From Acholeplasmatales bacterium (GTDB lineage: Bacteria > Bacillota_I > Bacilli_A > Acholeplasmatales > Anaeroplasmataceae): DNA of 7,586 bases. A program made the position numbers and the translations under genes. Shown in pieces: positions 1 through 6,998 of this stretch. The notes under the pieces were generated by a model. That model searched no databases and had not been told where the DNA came from. It saw only the letters and a program-made list of their open reading frames with translations. The stretch is from NCBI GenBank assembly GCA_024681175.1, contig JAILBI010000247.1:1-7586 (forward strand), given 5' to 3'. Position 1 is the stretch's first letter. Every line of letters begins with the position of its first letter.

Positions 1-430
1 TGGAATTAAAAGAGAATGTGTTGGTGATATTGTTTTATATAATAAAGATTATTATTTTACAGTAACAAGGGGAATTAATCCTTATATAGTAGATAATTAT
101 CATCATATAGGTAAAACACCTATAGAGCTTGAAGAAGTAGATTATGATGTTACATATATTAGAAAATTAGAAGAAAAAAATGATTTTTTATCATCATTTA
201 GATTAGATGTAATAATTTCTGCAGGATTTAATGTATCTAGAAGAAATGCACAGGATTATATATCTAAAGGATTAGTATTTTTAAATTATATTCCTTGCTT
301 AAATTCTTCAAAAATAATTAATATAGATGATATTATTACAGTTAGACATAAGGGTAAAATAGTTTTACTTGAAATAAAGGGATTAAGTAAAAGTGGTAAG
401 CATTTTATTAAAATAGGTAGGTATGTATGA
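1..430 (+). CDS. ylmH: YlmH-type S4-domain RNA-binding protein, 3' part (5' end outside window)
   Basis: This is the C-terminal 142 residues of a protein whose family is usually about 260 residues; the frame is open from base 2 and stops at TGA 428-430. The fragment starts with GIKRECVGDI, the conserved GIKRE..GDI block of YlmH proteins. It then carries an S4 domain at about fragment residues 66-130: the FRLDVIISAGFNVSRRNAQD stretch, a basic K-G-L-V-F-L-N strand, and DDIITVRHKGKI. The last residues, about 130-142 (SKSGKHFIKIGRYV), match the usual C-terminal end. In Bacillus subtilis YlmH binds the ribosome and has been linked to ribosome-associated quality control, with its gene beside divIVA and ileS. 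Here the next gene is instead an MTAN-RNase H fusion, whose ATG overlaps this stop codon, so the two are probably cotranscribed and translationally coupled. Family assignment is firm; the cellular role is by homology only. Confidence 0.88.
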   Translation, partial: GIKRECVGDIVLYNKDYYFTVTRGINPYIVDNYHHIGKTPIELEEVDYDVTYIRKLEEKNDFLSSFRLDVIISAGFNVSRRNAQDYISKGLVFLNYIPCLNSSKIINIDDIITVRHKGKIVLLEIKGLSKSGKHFIKIGRYV

Positions 431-1698
431 GAATTGGTATTGTTGGTGCAATGAATGAAGAAATATCATTAATTTGTAACAAATTAGAAAATTTAAAAAA
501 GATTGTTGAACACAATATTGATATTTCATTTGGTAAAATAAATGACAATGAAATATATATTATTTCATCTGGCGTTGGTAAAGTTAATGCAAGTGTTGCA
601 ACATCAATGCTCATTTTAAATTTTAATTGTGAATTAATCATTAATACTGGTGTTGCAGGTGGTATTAATGATACTAATACTAAGGATGTTATTTTAGCAA
701 CAGGCTTAGTACAAAGTGATTTTGATATATCTATATTTGGTAGAGAAAAAGGTGAAATACCAGGCTTTAATAAAATTTTAAAGCCAAATGATGAAGATAT
801 TAAATTAATTGAAAATGTCTTAAATGATTTAAATGTTAATTATAAAAAAGGTATTATTTTAACACAAGATCGTTTTGTAACAGGCTATGATATGTTTGAA
901 AATGTTGATGGCTCACTTGCAACTGAAATGGAAGGCGCATCTGTTGCCCAAACTGCAATAAAGCTTAATACAAGATTTATTATCATAAGATATATCTCTG
1001 ATGTAGTTGGTAAAGATAAGCAGGTAGAAAATTATGATTTATTTGAAAGTGAAATGAGTCATTTATCTTCAATTATTACTTTAAATATATTAAATTCATT
1101 AGGTAATAAGAAAAATAATAAATATTATGCGATTAAAGCAGATGATTATCAAAATATTGTTTCATCTTGGGATGAAGCAAAGGAAATAATATCTAAATTA
1201 TCTAATCCAAAATATAAATCATTTTTAAATTTAGCTGAAGCTAAAGCCTTTATTAATGATGAAATATATAAAGGTGAAGATGATTATGAATGGATGAGCT
1301 ATGTAGATGGCTCATTTGATAAAGATAAGAATAAATATTCATATGGTGGTATATTAATTCATAATGGAGAGGTTATAGAATCTTTTAATAAATCATTCAA
1401 TGATGATTTTATAATTCATCATAATGTTGCAGGAGAAGTAAGAGGTGCATCTTATGTTATTAATCATGCAATAAAAAAAGGTATTAAGGAGCTTCACCTA
1501 TATTTTGATTATGAAGGTATATCTAAATTTTATAGTGGTCTTTGGAAGCCAAAGACAGAGCTTGGAATAAAATATCAAGAATTTGCAGAAGAAGCTAAAA
1601 AGAAAATAAATGTTATATTTCATAAGGTAAAAAGTCATTCAAATAATTATTATAATGATTTAGTTGATAAATTAGCTAAGGATGCATTAAATAAATAA
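427..1698 (+). CDS. mtnN: MTA/SAH nucleosidase fused to RNase H1 (two-domain protein)
   Basis: This 423-residue protein has two enzyme halves. Residues 1-225 are a full-length MTAN, which hydrolyses methylthioadenosine and S-adenosylhomocysteine to adenine plus the ribosyl thiol. The start MRIGIVGAMNEE supplies catalytic E12; SGVGKVNA (48-55), NTGVAGG (73-79), the EMEGA block with E167/E169, and RYISD with D192 match E. coli E12, E172/E174 and D197. Residues 232-276 (KYYAIKADD.., SSWDEAKEI, KYKSF, AEAKAF) are the viroplasmin-like hybrid-binding N-domain of RNase H1. Residues 288-423 are the RNase H fold with D294 (YVDGS), E337 (VAGEV), D361 (FDYEGI), H404 (KVKSHS) and D414 (NDLVDKLAK), so the metal-binding DEDD set and the flap histidine are all present. 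Only about six residues (GNKKNN) separate the halves. The start at 427 overlaps the ylmH stop; it is the only one that keeps the first beta strand. The Shine-Dalgarno match is weak (AGG at 419-421), which fits coupling. Both activities are predicted to be cytosolic. Confidence 0.9.
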   Translation: MRIGIVGAMNEEISLICNKLENLKKIVEHNIDISFGKINDNEIYIISSGVGKVNASVATSMLILNFNCELIINTGVAGGINDTNTKDVILATGLVQSDFDISIFGREKGEIPGFNKILKPNDEDIKLIENVLNDLNVNYKKGIILTQDRFVTGYDMFENVDGSLATEMEGASVAQTAIKLNTRFIIIRYISDVVGKDKQVENYDLFESEMSHLSSIITLNILNSLGNKKNNKYYAIKADDYQNIVSSWDEAKEIISKLSNPKYKSFLNLAEAKAFINDEIYKGEDDYEWMSYVDGSFDKDKNKYSYGGILIHNGEVIESFNKSFNDDFIIHHNVAGEVRGASYVINHAIKKGIKELHLYFDYEGISKFYSGLWKPKTELGIKYQEFAEEAKKKINVIFHKVKSHSNNYYNDLVDKLAKDALNK

Positions 1699-1720
1699 CG
1701 CAGTTTAACTGCGTTTTTAT
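1697..1720 (+). terminator. Intrinsic terminator after the MTAN-RNase H gene
   Basis: A perfect stem AACGCAG (1697-1703) and CTGCGTT (1709-1715) encloses the loop TTTAA and runs into a T tract (1714-1718). The stem starts inside the stop codon, so there is no spacer between gene and terminator. It ends the ylmH transcription unit and separates it from the phosphate transporter. Confidence 0.88.
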
Positions 1721-1750
1721 TATGTAAATTAAATGAAAATGCTTTATTAA

Positions 1751-1771
1751 TAAATATTATTATAATATTTA
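1751..1771. repeat. AT-only inverted repeat upstream of the transporter promoter
   Basis: Arms TAAATATTA (1751-1759) and TAATATTTA (1763-1771) are exact reverse complements separated by TTA. The dyad ends 7 bp before the -35 element of the transporter promoter, in the place of an UP element or upstream operator. Because it contains only A and T in an AT-rich spacer, chance occurrence is quite possible. Confidence 0.4.
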
Positions 1772-1778
1772 ATTGAAA

Positions 1779-1827
1779 TTGACCAATTTATTTTATAAAA
1801 TTACTATGGTATGCAAATGACTGGAGG
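1779..1827 (+). promoter_or_regulatory. Sigma-A-type promoter and ribosome binding site for the phosphate transporter
   Basis: TTGACC (1779-1784) and TACTAT (1802-1807) are separated by exactly 17 bp, a near-consensus vegetative promoter. Transcription would start near 1814, giving a leader of about 22 bases. The leader holds a strong GGAGG (1823-1827), 8 bases before the ATG at 1836, which fixes that start. AT-rich DNA directly upstream could act as an UP element. I see no direct-repeat Pho box of the PhoP type. Confidence 0.75.
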
Positions 1828-1835
1828 ACTAAATA

Positions 1836-3539
1836 ATGTTTCTTGACATAACATTAGGTTTCGATTCCTTATGGCAGGCAATTTTATACGTTTTATGTGG
1901 ACTTGGTATTTTCCTATTTGGTATTAATTTAATGGGATCAAGTTTAAAGGAGATTGGTGGTTCTAGAATGAAGGTAATCATTCAAAAATCTACATCAACT
2001 CCATTGAAGGGTATGCTTGTAGGCTTTGTAGTAACAATGCTTACACAATCTGCCTCAGGAACATCAGCATTAGCTGTTTCATTAGTTGCAGCTGGTTTAA
2101 TGAATTTTGGCCAGGCATTCGGTATTTTACTAGGTGCAAATATCGGTGGTACTATTCTTACAATTATCATGGCCGTGTTTGCTCAATTTAAGATAATGCC
2201 TATTGTATCAGTTGTGTTAGTATTCTTAGGTGCAACAATGCTTTTCTTATTTAAAAGACCTAAGATTAAACAAATTGGTTCAGTAGTTTTAGGCTTTGGT
2301 ATGATATTCCTTGGCCTTGCCTTAATTGATATGTCATTTAAATATATACAGGTTGAGCATCAAGAATTTATTCAAAATGTATTTGCTAAATTAGATGATA
2401 TGCCAGAAGTAGGAGTATTAGTTGGTATTTTAGTAACATGCGTGCTTCAATCCTCATCGGCAACAATAGGTATCGTACAGGGTATGTATATGGGTGGTAC
2501 AATGTCCTTATATGGTGCCCTTGCGTTAATGCTTGGTGCCAATGTTGGTACAACAATTACTGCAATACTTGCCTCACTTGGCTCATCACGAAGTGCTAAA
2601 AAGGTTGCTCTTGCAAATACATTAATTAAAGTATTTGGTGTTGTAATATTTACAATTATATATAGATTTGCATTCTATCCACTTGTTAATGTAATAAATG
2701 AAGCAGTATTTGGTTCATCTGCAAATCCATTAATAATTTCTCTAACCCATTTAGTATTTAACTTAATTAATTCATTTGTATTATTAATGTTAATTAAGCC
2801 ATCATTAAGAATTATGGATAAGCTTGTTCCTGAAAATAAAGATGATGATATCATGGAACAATTATTAGATTATTCATTGATTCAAAAATCTCCACAATTA
2901 GCTTTATCATTTGTTAAAAAGGCTGTTGATTATATGGGTCTTTTAACAAAAGAATTTGTATATTTAGCTTATAATTATTCTAAAAATCCAGATCCTAAAA
3001 TGAAGGAACATGGTATTGAAATAGAAAGAAAAATTAATTGTCTTGATAAGAGAAGTCATGATTATTTAATTAAATTAACTATTAAATCACTAGATTCAAA
3101 ATCATCTACATTATTATCTAAATATTTAGATTTAATTAAAGATTTAGAGCGTGTTGGTGATCACTGTACAAATTTAATTGAATTCTTTGAAGAAAGAGAA
3201 GAAAAGAATATGCATCTTTCTGCAGATGGTGCACAGGATTTAAATCAAATGTTTGAAACTGTAATTAAAATGGCAGAAGGAACATATGATTCATTAATAA
3301 ATTGGTCAAGTGATACTGCAACAGAAACACTTCCAATTGAGGATGAGGTTGATAGAATGGAAGAAGTATTCCATGAAAGACATATCCACCGTGTTGAAAC
3401 AGGTGCTTGTTCATTTGTTAATACAGAATATTTTGTTGAAATATTATCTAACCTAGAGCGTATGGGTGACCATTTCACAAATGTTTTAGAGGAAATATCA
3501 ACAGTTGAATATTGTAAATATGATGAATTCCATCATTAA
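1836..3539 (+). CDS. Na+/phosphate cotransporter family protein with C-terminal PhoU-like domain
   Basis: This 567-residue protein has the standard bacterial NptA/YjbB-like architecture. Residues 1-325 form the membrane domain with about eight or nine hydrophobic segments and the two inverted signature repeats of the family: QSASGTSALAVSLVAAG (71-87) followed by GANIGGT (100-106), and QSSSATIGIVQG (205-216) followed by GANVGTT (234-240). Residues 340-557 are a cytosolic PhoU-like helical domain with two metal-binding style motifs, DLIKDLERVGDH (432-443) and EILSNLERMGDH (535-546). Members move phosphate across the membrane with sodium; E. coli YjbB mainly exports it, so direction here is undetermined. 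The PhoU part is thought to sense or limit flux. The gene stands alone between two terminators with its own promoter, and no pst or pho genes are nearby. The first repeat departs from the usual QSSS core (A73), while the second keeps it. Family assignment is firm; substrate and direction are inferred. Confidence 0.93.
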   Translation: MFLDITLGFDSLWQAILYVLCGLGIFLFGINLMGSSLKEIGGSRMKVIIQKSTSTPLKGMLVGFVVTMLTQSASGTSALAVSLVAAGLMNFGQAFGILLGANIGGTILTIIMAVFAQFKIMPIVSVVLVFLGATMLFLFKRPKIKQIGSVVLGFGMIFLGLALIDMSFKYIQVEHQEFIQNVFAKLDDMPEVGVLVGILVTCVLQSSSATIGIVQGMYMGGTMSLYGALALMLGANVGTTITAILASLGSSRSAKKVALANTLIKVFGVVIFTIIYRFAFYPLVNVINEAVFGSSANPLIISLTHLVFNLINSFVLLMLIKPSLRIMDKLVPENKDDDIMEQLLDYSLIQKSPQLALSFVKKAVDYMGLLTKEFVYLAYNYSKNPDPKMKEHGIEIERKINCLDKRSHDYLIKLTIKSLDSKSSTLLSKYLDLIKDLERVGDHCTNLIEFFEEREEKNMHLSADGAQDLNQMFETVIKMAEGTYDSLINWSSDTATETLPIEDEVDRMEEVFHERHIHRVETGACSFVNTEYFVEILSNLERMGDHFTNVLEEISTVEYCKYDEFHH

Positions 3540-3541
3540 AG

Positions 3542-3571
3542 CATTCTCCTTTTGGGGAATGTTTTATTTTT
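3542..3571 (+). terminator. Intrinsic terminator after the phosphate transporter gene
   Basis: CATTCTCC (3542-3549) pairs with GGGGAATG (3554-3561), including one T-G wobble, around a TTTT loop. It is followed by the T-rich run TTTTATTTTT (3562-3571). It starts three bases after the transporter stop codon. Confidence 0.85.
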
Positions 3572-3599
3572 ATCATATAAATGATAAAATAAATTGAGG
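3552..3599 (+). promoter_or_regulatory. Probable uvrB promoter region and ribosome binding site
   Basis: Two -10 candidates are visible: TATAAA (3576-3581) with TTGGGG (3552-3557) 18 bp upstream, and an extended form TG-A-TAAAAT (3582-3590) without a good -35. The first leaves more room for the leader; the second would start transcription almost on the ribosome binding site GAGG (3596-3599), which lies 7 bases before the uvrB ATG. The first option's -35 lies inside the right arm of the preceding terminator. No Firmicutes-type SOS box (GAAC..GTTC) is present. Confidence 0.4.
3568..3589. repeat. Perfect 9-bp inverted repeat over the uvrB -10 region
   Basis: Arms TTTTATCAT (3568-3576) and ATGATAAAA (3581-3589) are exact reverse complements around ATAA. 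The dyad overlaps both candidate -10 elements, where a repressor would block RNA polymerase. It could instead be a weak AT hairpin following the terminator. No regulator can be named. Confidence 0.5.
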
Positions 3600-3606
3600 T
3601 ATTTTT

Positions 3607-5577
3607 ATGGCTGATTTTAAAATTGTTTCATCCTTTGTACCAAAAGGAGATCAAATTAGAGCAATTGAACAATTATCAGAGGGCTTAGAAAATGGCGAAA
3701 AAGAAATGGTTTTAAAAGGCGTTACAGGCTCAGGTAAAACATTTACCTTAGCTAATATTATTGCGAAAACAAATCGTCCTGCCTTAATATTAGAGCCAAA
3801 TAAAACCCTAGCTGGTCAGCTTTATAATGAGATGAAAAGCTTTTTCCCTAATAACCATGTTGAATATTTTGTATCATATTATGATTATTATCAGCCAGAG
3901 GCTTATGTAGTATCAAGTGATACATATATTGCAAAGGATGCCAAAATTAATGATGAAATTGACGAGCTTCGTCATTCTGCAACATCATCGTTAATTAATT
4001 ATCATGATACTATAGTTGTATCAAGTGTATCTTGTATATATGGTATTGGTGATAAAGAAGATTATATTGATTCAATGATGACTATTCGTGTTGGTGAAAC
4101 ATGGAATAGAAAAGAATTATATACAAAACTAATTGAAATGCAATATAAAAGAAATGATTATGATTTCGAACGTTCATGCTTTAGAGTAAAGGGTGATACA
4201 CTTGAAATCATCCCACCTTCTGAGCATGCAAAAGGAATTAGAATTGAATTTTTTGACGATGAAATAGATACAATTAAGACATTTGACCTTGTTACAGGCA
4301 AAATGATTTCAAATTTAGAATTTGTAAATATTTTTGCAGCAACATTCTTTGTTACATCTAAAAATAAATTAGATATTGCATTAAAAAGAATAAAAGATGA
4401 ATTAGATGTAGTTCATAAACAATTTTTAGATGAAGGAAAGCCTCTTGAGGCTGAAAGAATTTTTTCAAGAACAACTCAGGATATAGAAATGCTTAAAGAA
4501 ACAGGCTTTTGCTCAGGTATTGAAAATTATTCAAGACATTTAGCCTTAAGAGAGGAAGGAGAAACTCCTACAACATTAATTGATTTCTTTAGTAATGATT
4601 TTATATGCTTCGTTGATGAATCTCATGTTACAATACCACAGGTTCGTGGTATGTATAATGGTGATAGATCAAGAAAAGAAACATTAGTTAATTATGGCTT
4701 TAGATTACCTTCAGCTTTAGATAATAGACCACTAAAATTTGATGAATTTAATGCAAAATTGAATCAAATTATTTATGTTTCTGCAACACCATCAGCATAT
4801 GATATAAGAGATAATAATACTGTAGTTGAACAAATTATAAGACCTACAGGATTATTAGATCCTTTAATTGAAATAAGACCAACTAAAGGACAGGTTGATG
4901 ATATATTTAGTGAAATAAATATAAGAGCTAAGAAAAATGAAAGAGTATTAGTTACAACCTTAACAATTAAAATGGCTGAGGATTTAACAGCCTATTTAAA
5001 AAAATTAGGCTTAAAGGTTGCATACCTACATACAGAGGTTAAAGCCTTAGAGCGTTTAGAAATATTAAAGGATTTAAGAGAAGGTAAATACGATACCTTA
5101 GTAGGTATTAACCTTTTAAGAGAAGGTCTAGATTTACCTGAGGTATCCTTAGTATGTATTTTAGATGCAGATAAAAAAGGATTCTTAAGAAGTGAATCTT
5201 CCTTAATCCAAACATTTGGTCGTGCCGCAAGAAATGCAAATGGTAAAGTAATATTATATGCAGATACAATATCTGAACAAATGGAAGAAGCTATTAAAGA
5301 AACAAAAAGAAGAAGAGAAATTCAAGAAAATTATAATAAAGAAAATAATATTGTTCCAAAAACAATCATTAAGCCTATTCCAAAGAGCTTAACTAATAAG
5401 AAGATAGAAGAAAAGACAAAGAAAAAATATGATAATGATGAGCATTTAACATTTGATGAAAGAACTAAATTAATAAAAGATTTAGAAGAACAAATGAAGG
5501 AATATGCAAAGAATTTGAATTTTGAAGAAGCTGCGATAATAAGAGATGAAATACTTCGTCTTAAGGGAATGAAATAA
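3607..5577 (+). CDS. uvrB: Excinuclease ABC subunit UvrB
   Basis: UvrB is the damage-verifying helicase-like subunit of bacterial nucleotide excision repair; it is loaded by UvrA and recruits UvrC for incision. At 656 residues it is full length (B. subtilis is near 660). Visible motifs are Walker A GVTGSGKT (38-45), the damage-clamping beta-hairpin starting YYDYYQPEAY (91-100), LRHSATSS (121-128), SVSCIYG (140-146), motif II DESH (337-340), motif III YVSATP (390-395), motif V VGINLLREGLDLPEVSLV (499-516), motif VI QTFGRAARN (535-543), and a C-terminal UVR domain (about 618-651) that contacts UvrC. The start is fixed by GAGG 7 bases upstream and by the conserved N-terminus. Around motif VI there are three departures from the usual sequence: K524 for E, S531 for R and F537 for I. 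The arginines R539 and R542 are kept. uvrA does not follow; the next gene overlaps the stop codon by one base and encodes an rRNA methyltransferase. Confidence 0.98.
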   Translation: MADFKIVSSFVPKGDQIRAIEQLSEGLENGEKEMVLKGVTGSGKTFTLANIIAKTNRPALILEPNKTLAGQLYNEMKSFFPNNHVEYFVSYYDYYQPEAYVVSSDTYIAKDAKINDEIDELRHSATSSLINYHDTIVVSSVSCIYGIGDKEDYIDSMMTIRVGETWNRKELYTKLIEMQYKRNDYDFERSCFRVKGDTLEIIPPSEHAKGIRIEFFDDEIDTIKTFDLVTGKMISNLEFVNIFAATFFVTSKNKLDIALKRIKDELDVVHKQFLDEGKPLEAERIFSRTTQDIEMLKETGFCSGIENYSRHLALREEGETPTTLIDFFSNDFICFVDESHVTIPQVRGMYNGDRSRKETLVNYGFRLPSALDNRPLKFDEFNAKLNQIIYVSATPSAYDIRDNNTVVEQIIRPTGLLDPLIEIRPTKGQVDDIFSEINIRAKKNERVLVTTLTIKMAEDLTAYLKKLGLKVAYLHTEVKALERLEILKDLREGKYDTLVGINLLREGLDLPEVSLVCILDADKKGFLRSESSLIQTFGRAARNANGKVILYADTISEQMEEAIKETKRRREIQENYNKENNIVPKTIIKPIPKSLTNKKIEEKTKKKYDNDEHLTFDERTKLIKDLEEQMKEYAKNLNFEEAAIIRDEILRLKGMK

Positions 5578-6911
5578 TGAAAGAAAAAGATAAAATAGAA
5601 TTAATAATAGAATCATATGATGTAAATGGCTATGGAGTAGCTCATGTAAATGGCTTAATAGTTTTTGTTAAAGGTGCCCTTGTAGGTGAAAAGGTATTAG
5701 CTGTAGTTGAAAATGTTCATAAAAAATATGTCTTTGCTAAAGCAATTAAAATATCTAATCCATCAAAGGATAGAATAGAGCCAGAATGTCCATTTTACAC
5801 ACGCTGTGGTGGCTGTGACAACATGCATATGAATTATGAATGTGAAAAGAAAATAAAAGAAAATAAGGTTAAAAATACTTTATATAAATTTAAAGATTAT
5901 AAATTTAATAATTTAATATCTAATGATGTCACAACATCATATAGAAATAAAGTATTAATGCCTTATGCAAGAGATAAAGAAGATAATTTATTATATGGCT
6001 TTTATCGTAAAGGGACACATAATATTGTTCCGATTAATAAATGCTTAGTTTCACCAAATATAGTAAATGATATTATCTCATTTATTGGTAAATATTTATC
6101 TATATTTCATGTATCTATTTATAATGAGGATACTAGTAAAGGAATATTTAGAGAAGTAATGGTTAGAAATTCATCTCTTGGTGAAATAATGGTAGTTTTA
6201 ATTGTTACAAAGAAATATGACTTTAGTAATTTAATTAATTATTTAAAGGATGAATTTCCAGCCATTAAATCTATTTATTTAAATATTAATGATAAAAATA
6301 CAAATGTAATATTAACTGATGAATATGAATTATTATATGGAAAAGAATATATCATAGAAGATGTATTAGGTTTAAAATTTGAAGTCAATTTTAGATCTTT
6401 TTTACAGGTTAATCATGATATGATGGAAATATTATATAAAAAAGCATTTGACCTTGCAGATTTAAAAAAGAGTGATAATGTAATTGATGCATATTGTGGA
6501 ATAGGTACAATTACATTAAATCTAGCTAAAAGATGCAATAAAGTATATGGTATAGAAATAGTTGAGCAAGCTATAGAAAATGCAAATTATAATAAAAAAT
6601 TAAATAATATAGATAATGTAGAATTCATATTAGGAAAATGTGAAGAAGAAATTCAAAAATTAGTTAATAAAGAAAAAATAGATGTAATCTTTTTTGATCC
6701 GCCAAGAAAAGGCTGTGCAAAAGAATTTTTAGATACAGTAATAAAAATGAAGATACCTAAAATCATTTATATTTCTTGTAATATTTCAACATGCCAAAGA
6801 GATATTGAAATATTAACAAATAATGGCTACAAATTAGAAGAAGTAACACCTGTTGATATGTTTGCAAGAACAGAGCATGTTGAGACTGTTTGTATGCTTA
6901 GAAGGAAATAA
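5577..6911 (+). CDS. rlmD: 23S rRNA (uracil-C5)-methyltransferase, RlmD/RlmCD type
   Basis: This 444-residue protein belongs to the TrmA/RlmC/RlmD family, which transfers a methyl group from SAM to C5 of uridine in RNA. Residues 1-60 are a TRAM RNA-binding domain. C71, C77, C80 and C156 are spaced as the [4Fe-4S] ligands of RlmD. The Rossmann-fold methyltransferase domain has the SAM-binding NVIDAYCGIGT (301-311), acidic IE at 327-328, and the FFDPPRKGC motif (372-380). The catalytic nucleophile is C401 in YISCN, and E436 in HVE matches the general base. Some Firmicutes have a single enzyme (RlmCD) that modifies both U747 and U1939; whether this copy does so cannot be read from sequence. The gene begins at an ATG sharing its A with the uvrB TAA stop, with AAGGG (5563-5567) 9 bases before it, so it is probably translated from the uvrB mRNA. 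The SAH that it releases is a substrate of the MTAN encoded upstream in this window, a general metabolic link only. Confidence 0.93.
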   Translation: MKEKDKIELIIESYDVNGYGVAHVNGLIVFVKGALVGEKVLAVVENVHKKYVFAKAIKISNPSKDRIEPECPFYTRCGGCDNMHMNYECEKKIKENKVKNTLYKFKDYKFNNLISNDVTTSYRNKVLMPYARDKEDNLLYGFYRKGTHNIVPINKCLVSPNIVNDIISFIGKYLSIFHVSIYNEDTSKGIFREVMVRNSSLGEIMVVLIVTKKYDFSNLINYLKDEFPAIKSIYLNINDKNTNVILTDEYELLYGKEYIIEDVLGLKFEVNFRSFLQVNHDMMEILYKKAFDLADLKKSDNVIDAYCGIGTITLNLAKRCNKVYGIEIVEQAIENANYNKKLNNIDNVEFILGKCEEEIQKLVNKEKIDVIFFDPPRKGCAKEFLDTVIKMKIPKIIYISCNISTCQRDIEILTNNGYKLEEVTPVDMFARTEHVETVCMLRRK

Positions 6912-6920
6912 TCCAAAATA

Positions 6921-6961
6921 GCCAAAAATAGAGCTAAAATGGTATATTTTAAGGCATTTTT
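6921..6961 (+). terminator. Possible weak terminator after rlmD
   Basis: GCC (6921-6923) and AAAATA (6925-6930) can pair with TATTTT (6945-6950) and GGC (6953-6955), leaving one unpaired A against two and a 14-base loop; ATTTTT (6956-6961) follows. The stem is mostly A-T and imperfect, so it is much weaker than the other two terminators in this window, and some readthrough towards the next gene is possible. Confidence 0.3.
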
Positions 6962-6975
6962 ACTATATTTTGAAG

Positions 6976-6990
6976 AGTTAGAGTCTAACT
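6976..6990. repeat. Odd-length palindrome upstream of the GNAT gene
   Basis: AGTTAGA (6976-6982) and TCTAACT (6984-6990) are exact reverse complements around a single G. The tight mixed-base dyad looks like a transcription-factor site and resembles the TTAGAGT-type half-sites bound by some MerR-family regulators, but no regulator gene is in the window. It lies 61 bp before the downstream start codon. Confidence 0.55.
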
Positions 6991-6998
6991 GGCATCAA

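Noticed and set aside
408..641. Minus-strand open frame opposite the MTAN domain
   Set aside because: It lies antisense to a well-supported enzyme, has no ribosome binding site or family resemblance, and is a shadow of the AT-rich coding strand.
1085..1140. Possibility that the MTAN-RNase H fusion is two genes joined by a base error
   Set aside because: Stops exist in other frames here (for example TAATAA at 1103-1108), so one indel could split the protein, but no start codon in the RNase H frame lies near the junction and there is no good Shine-Dalgarno for it. I keep it as a fusion and list the read check.
1982..2170. Minus-strand open frame opposite the transporter membrane domain
   Set aside because: Antisense to conserved family motifs; no recognisable protein features.
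3245..3478. Minus-strand open frame opposite the PhoU-like domain
   Set aside because: Antisense shadow, no supporting translation signals or homology.
3540..3606. LexA/SOS box upstream of uvrB
   Set aside because: No GAAC..GTTC-type or CTGT..ACAG-type palindrome occurs in this spacer.
6911..6942. Short tandem repeat of CCAAAATAG-like units after rlmD
   Set aside because: Three similar units (CCAAAATAG, CCAAAAATAG, GCTAAAATGG) are too short and imperfect to separate from AT-rich background.
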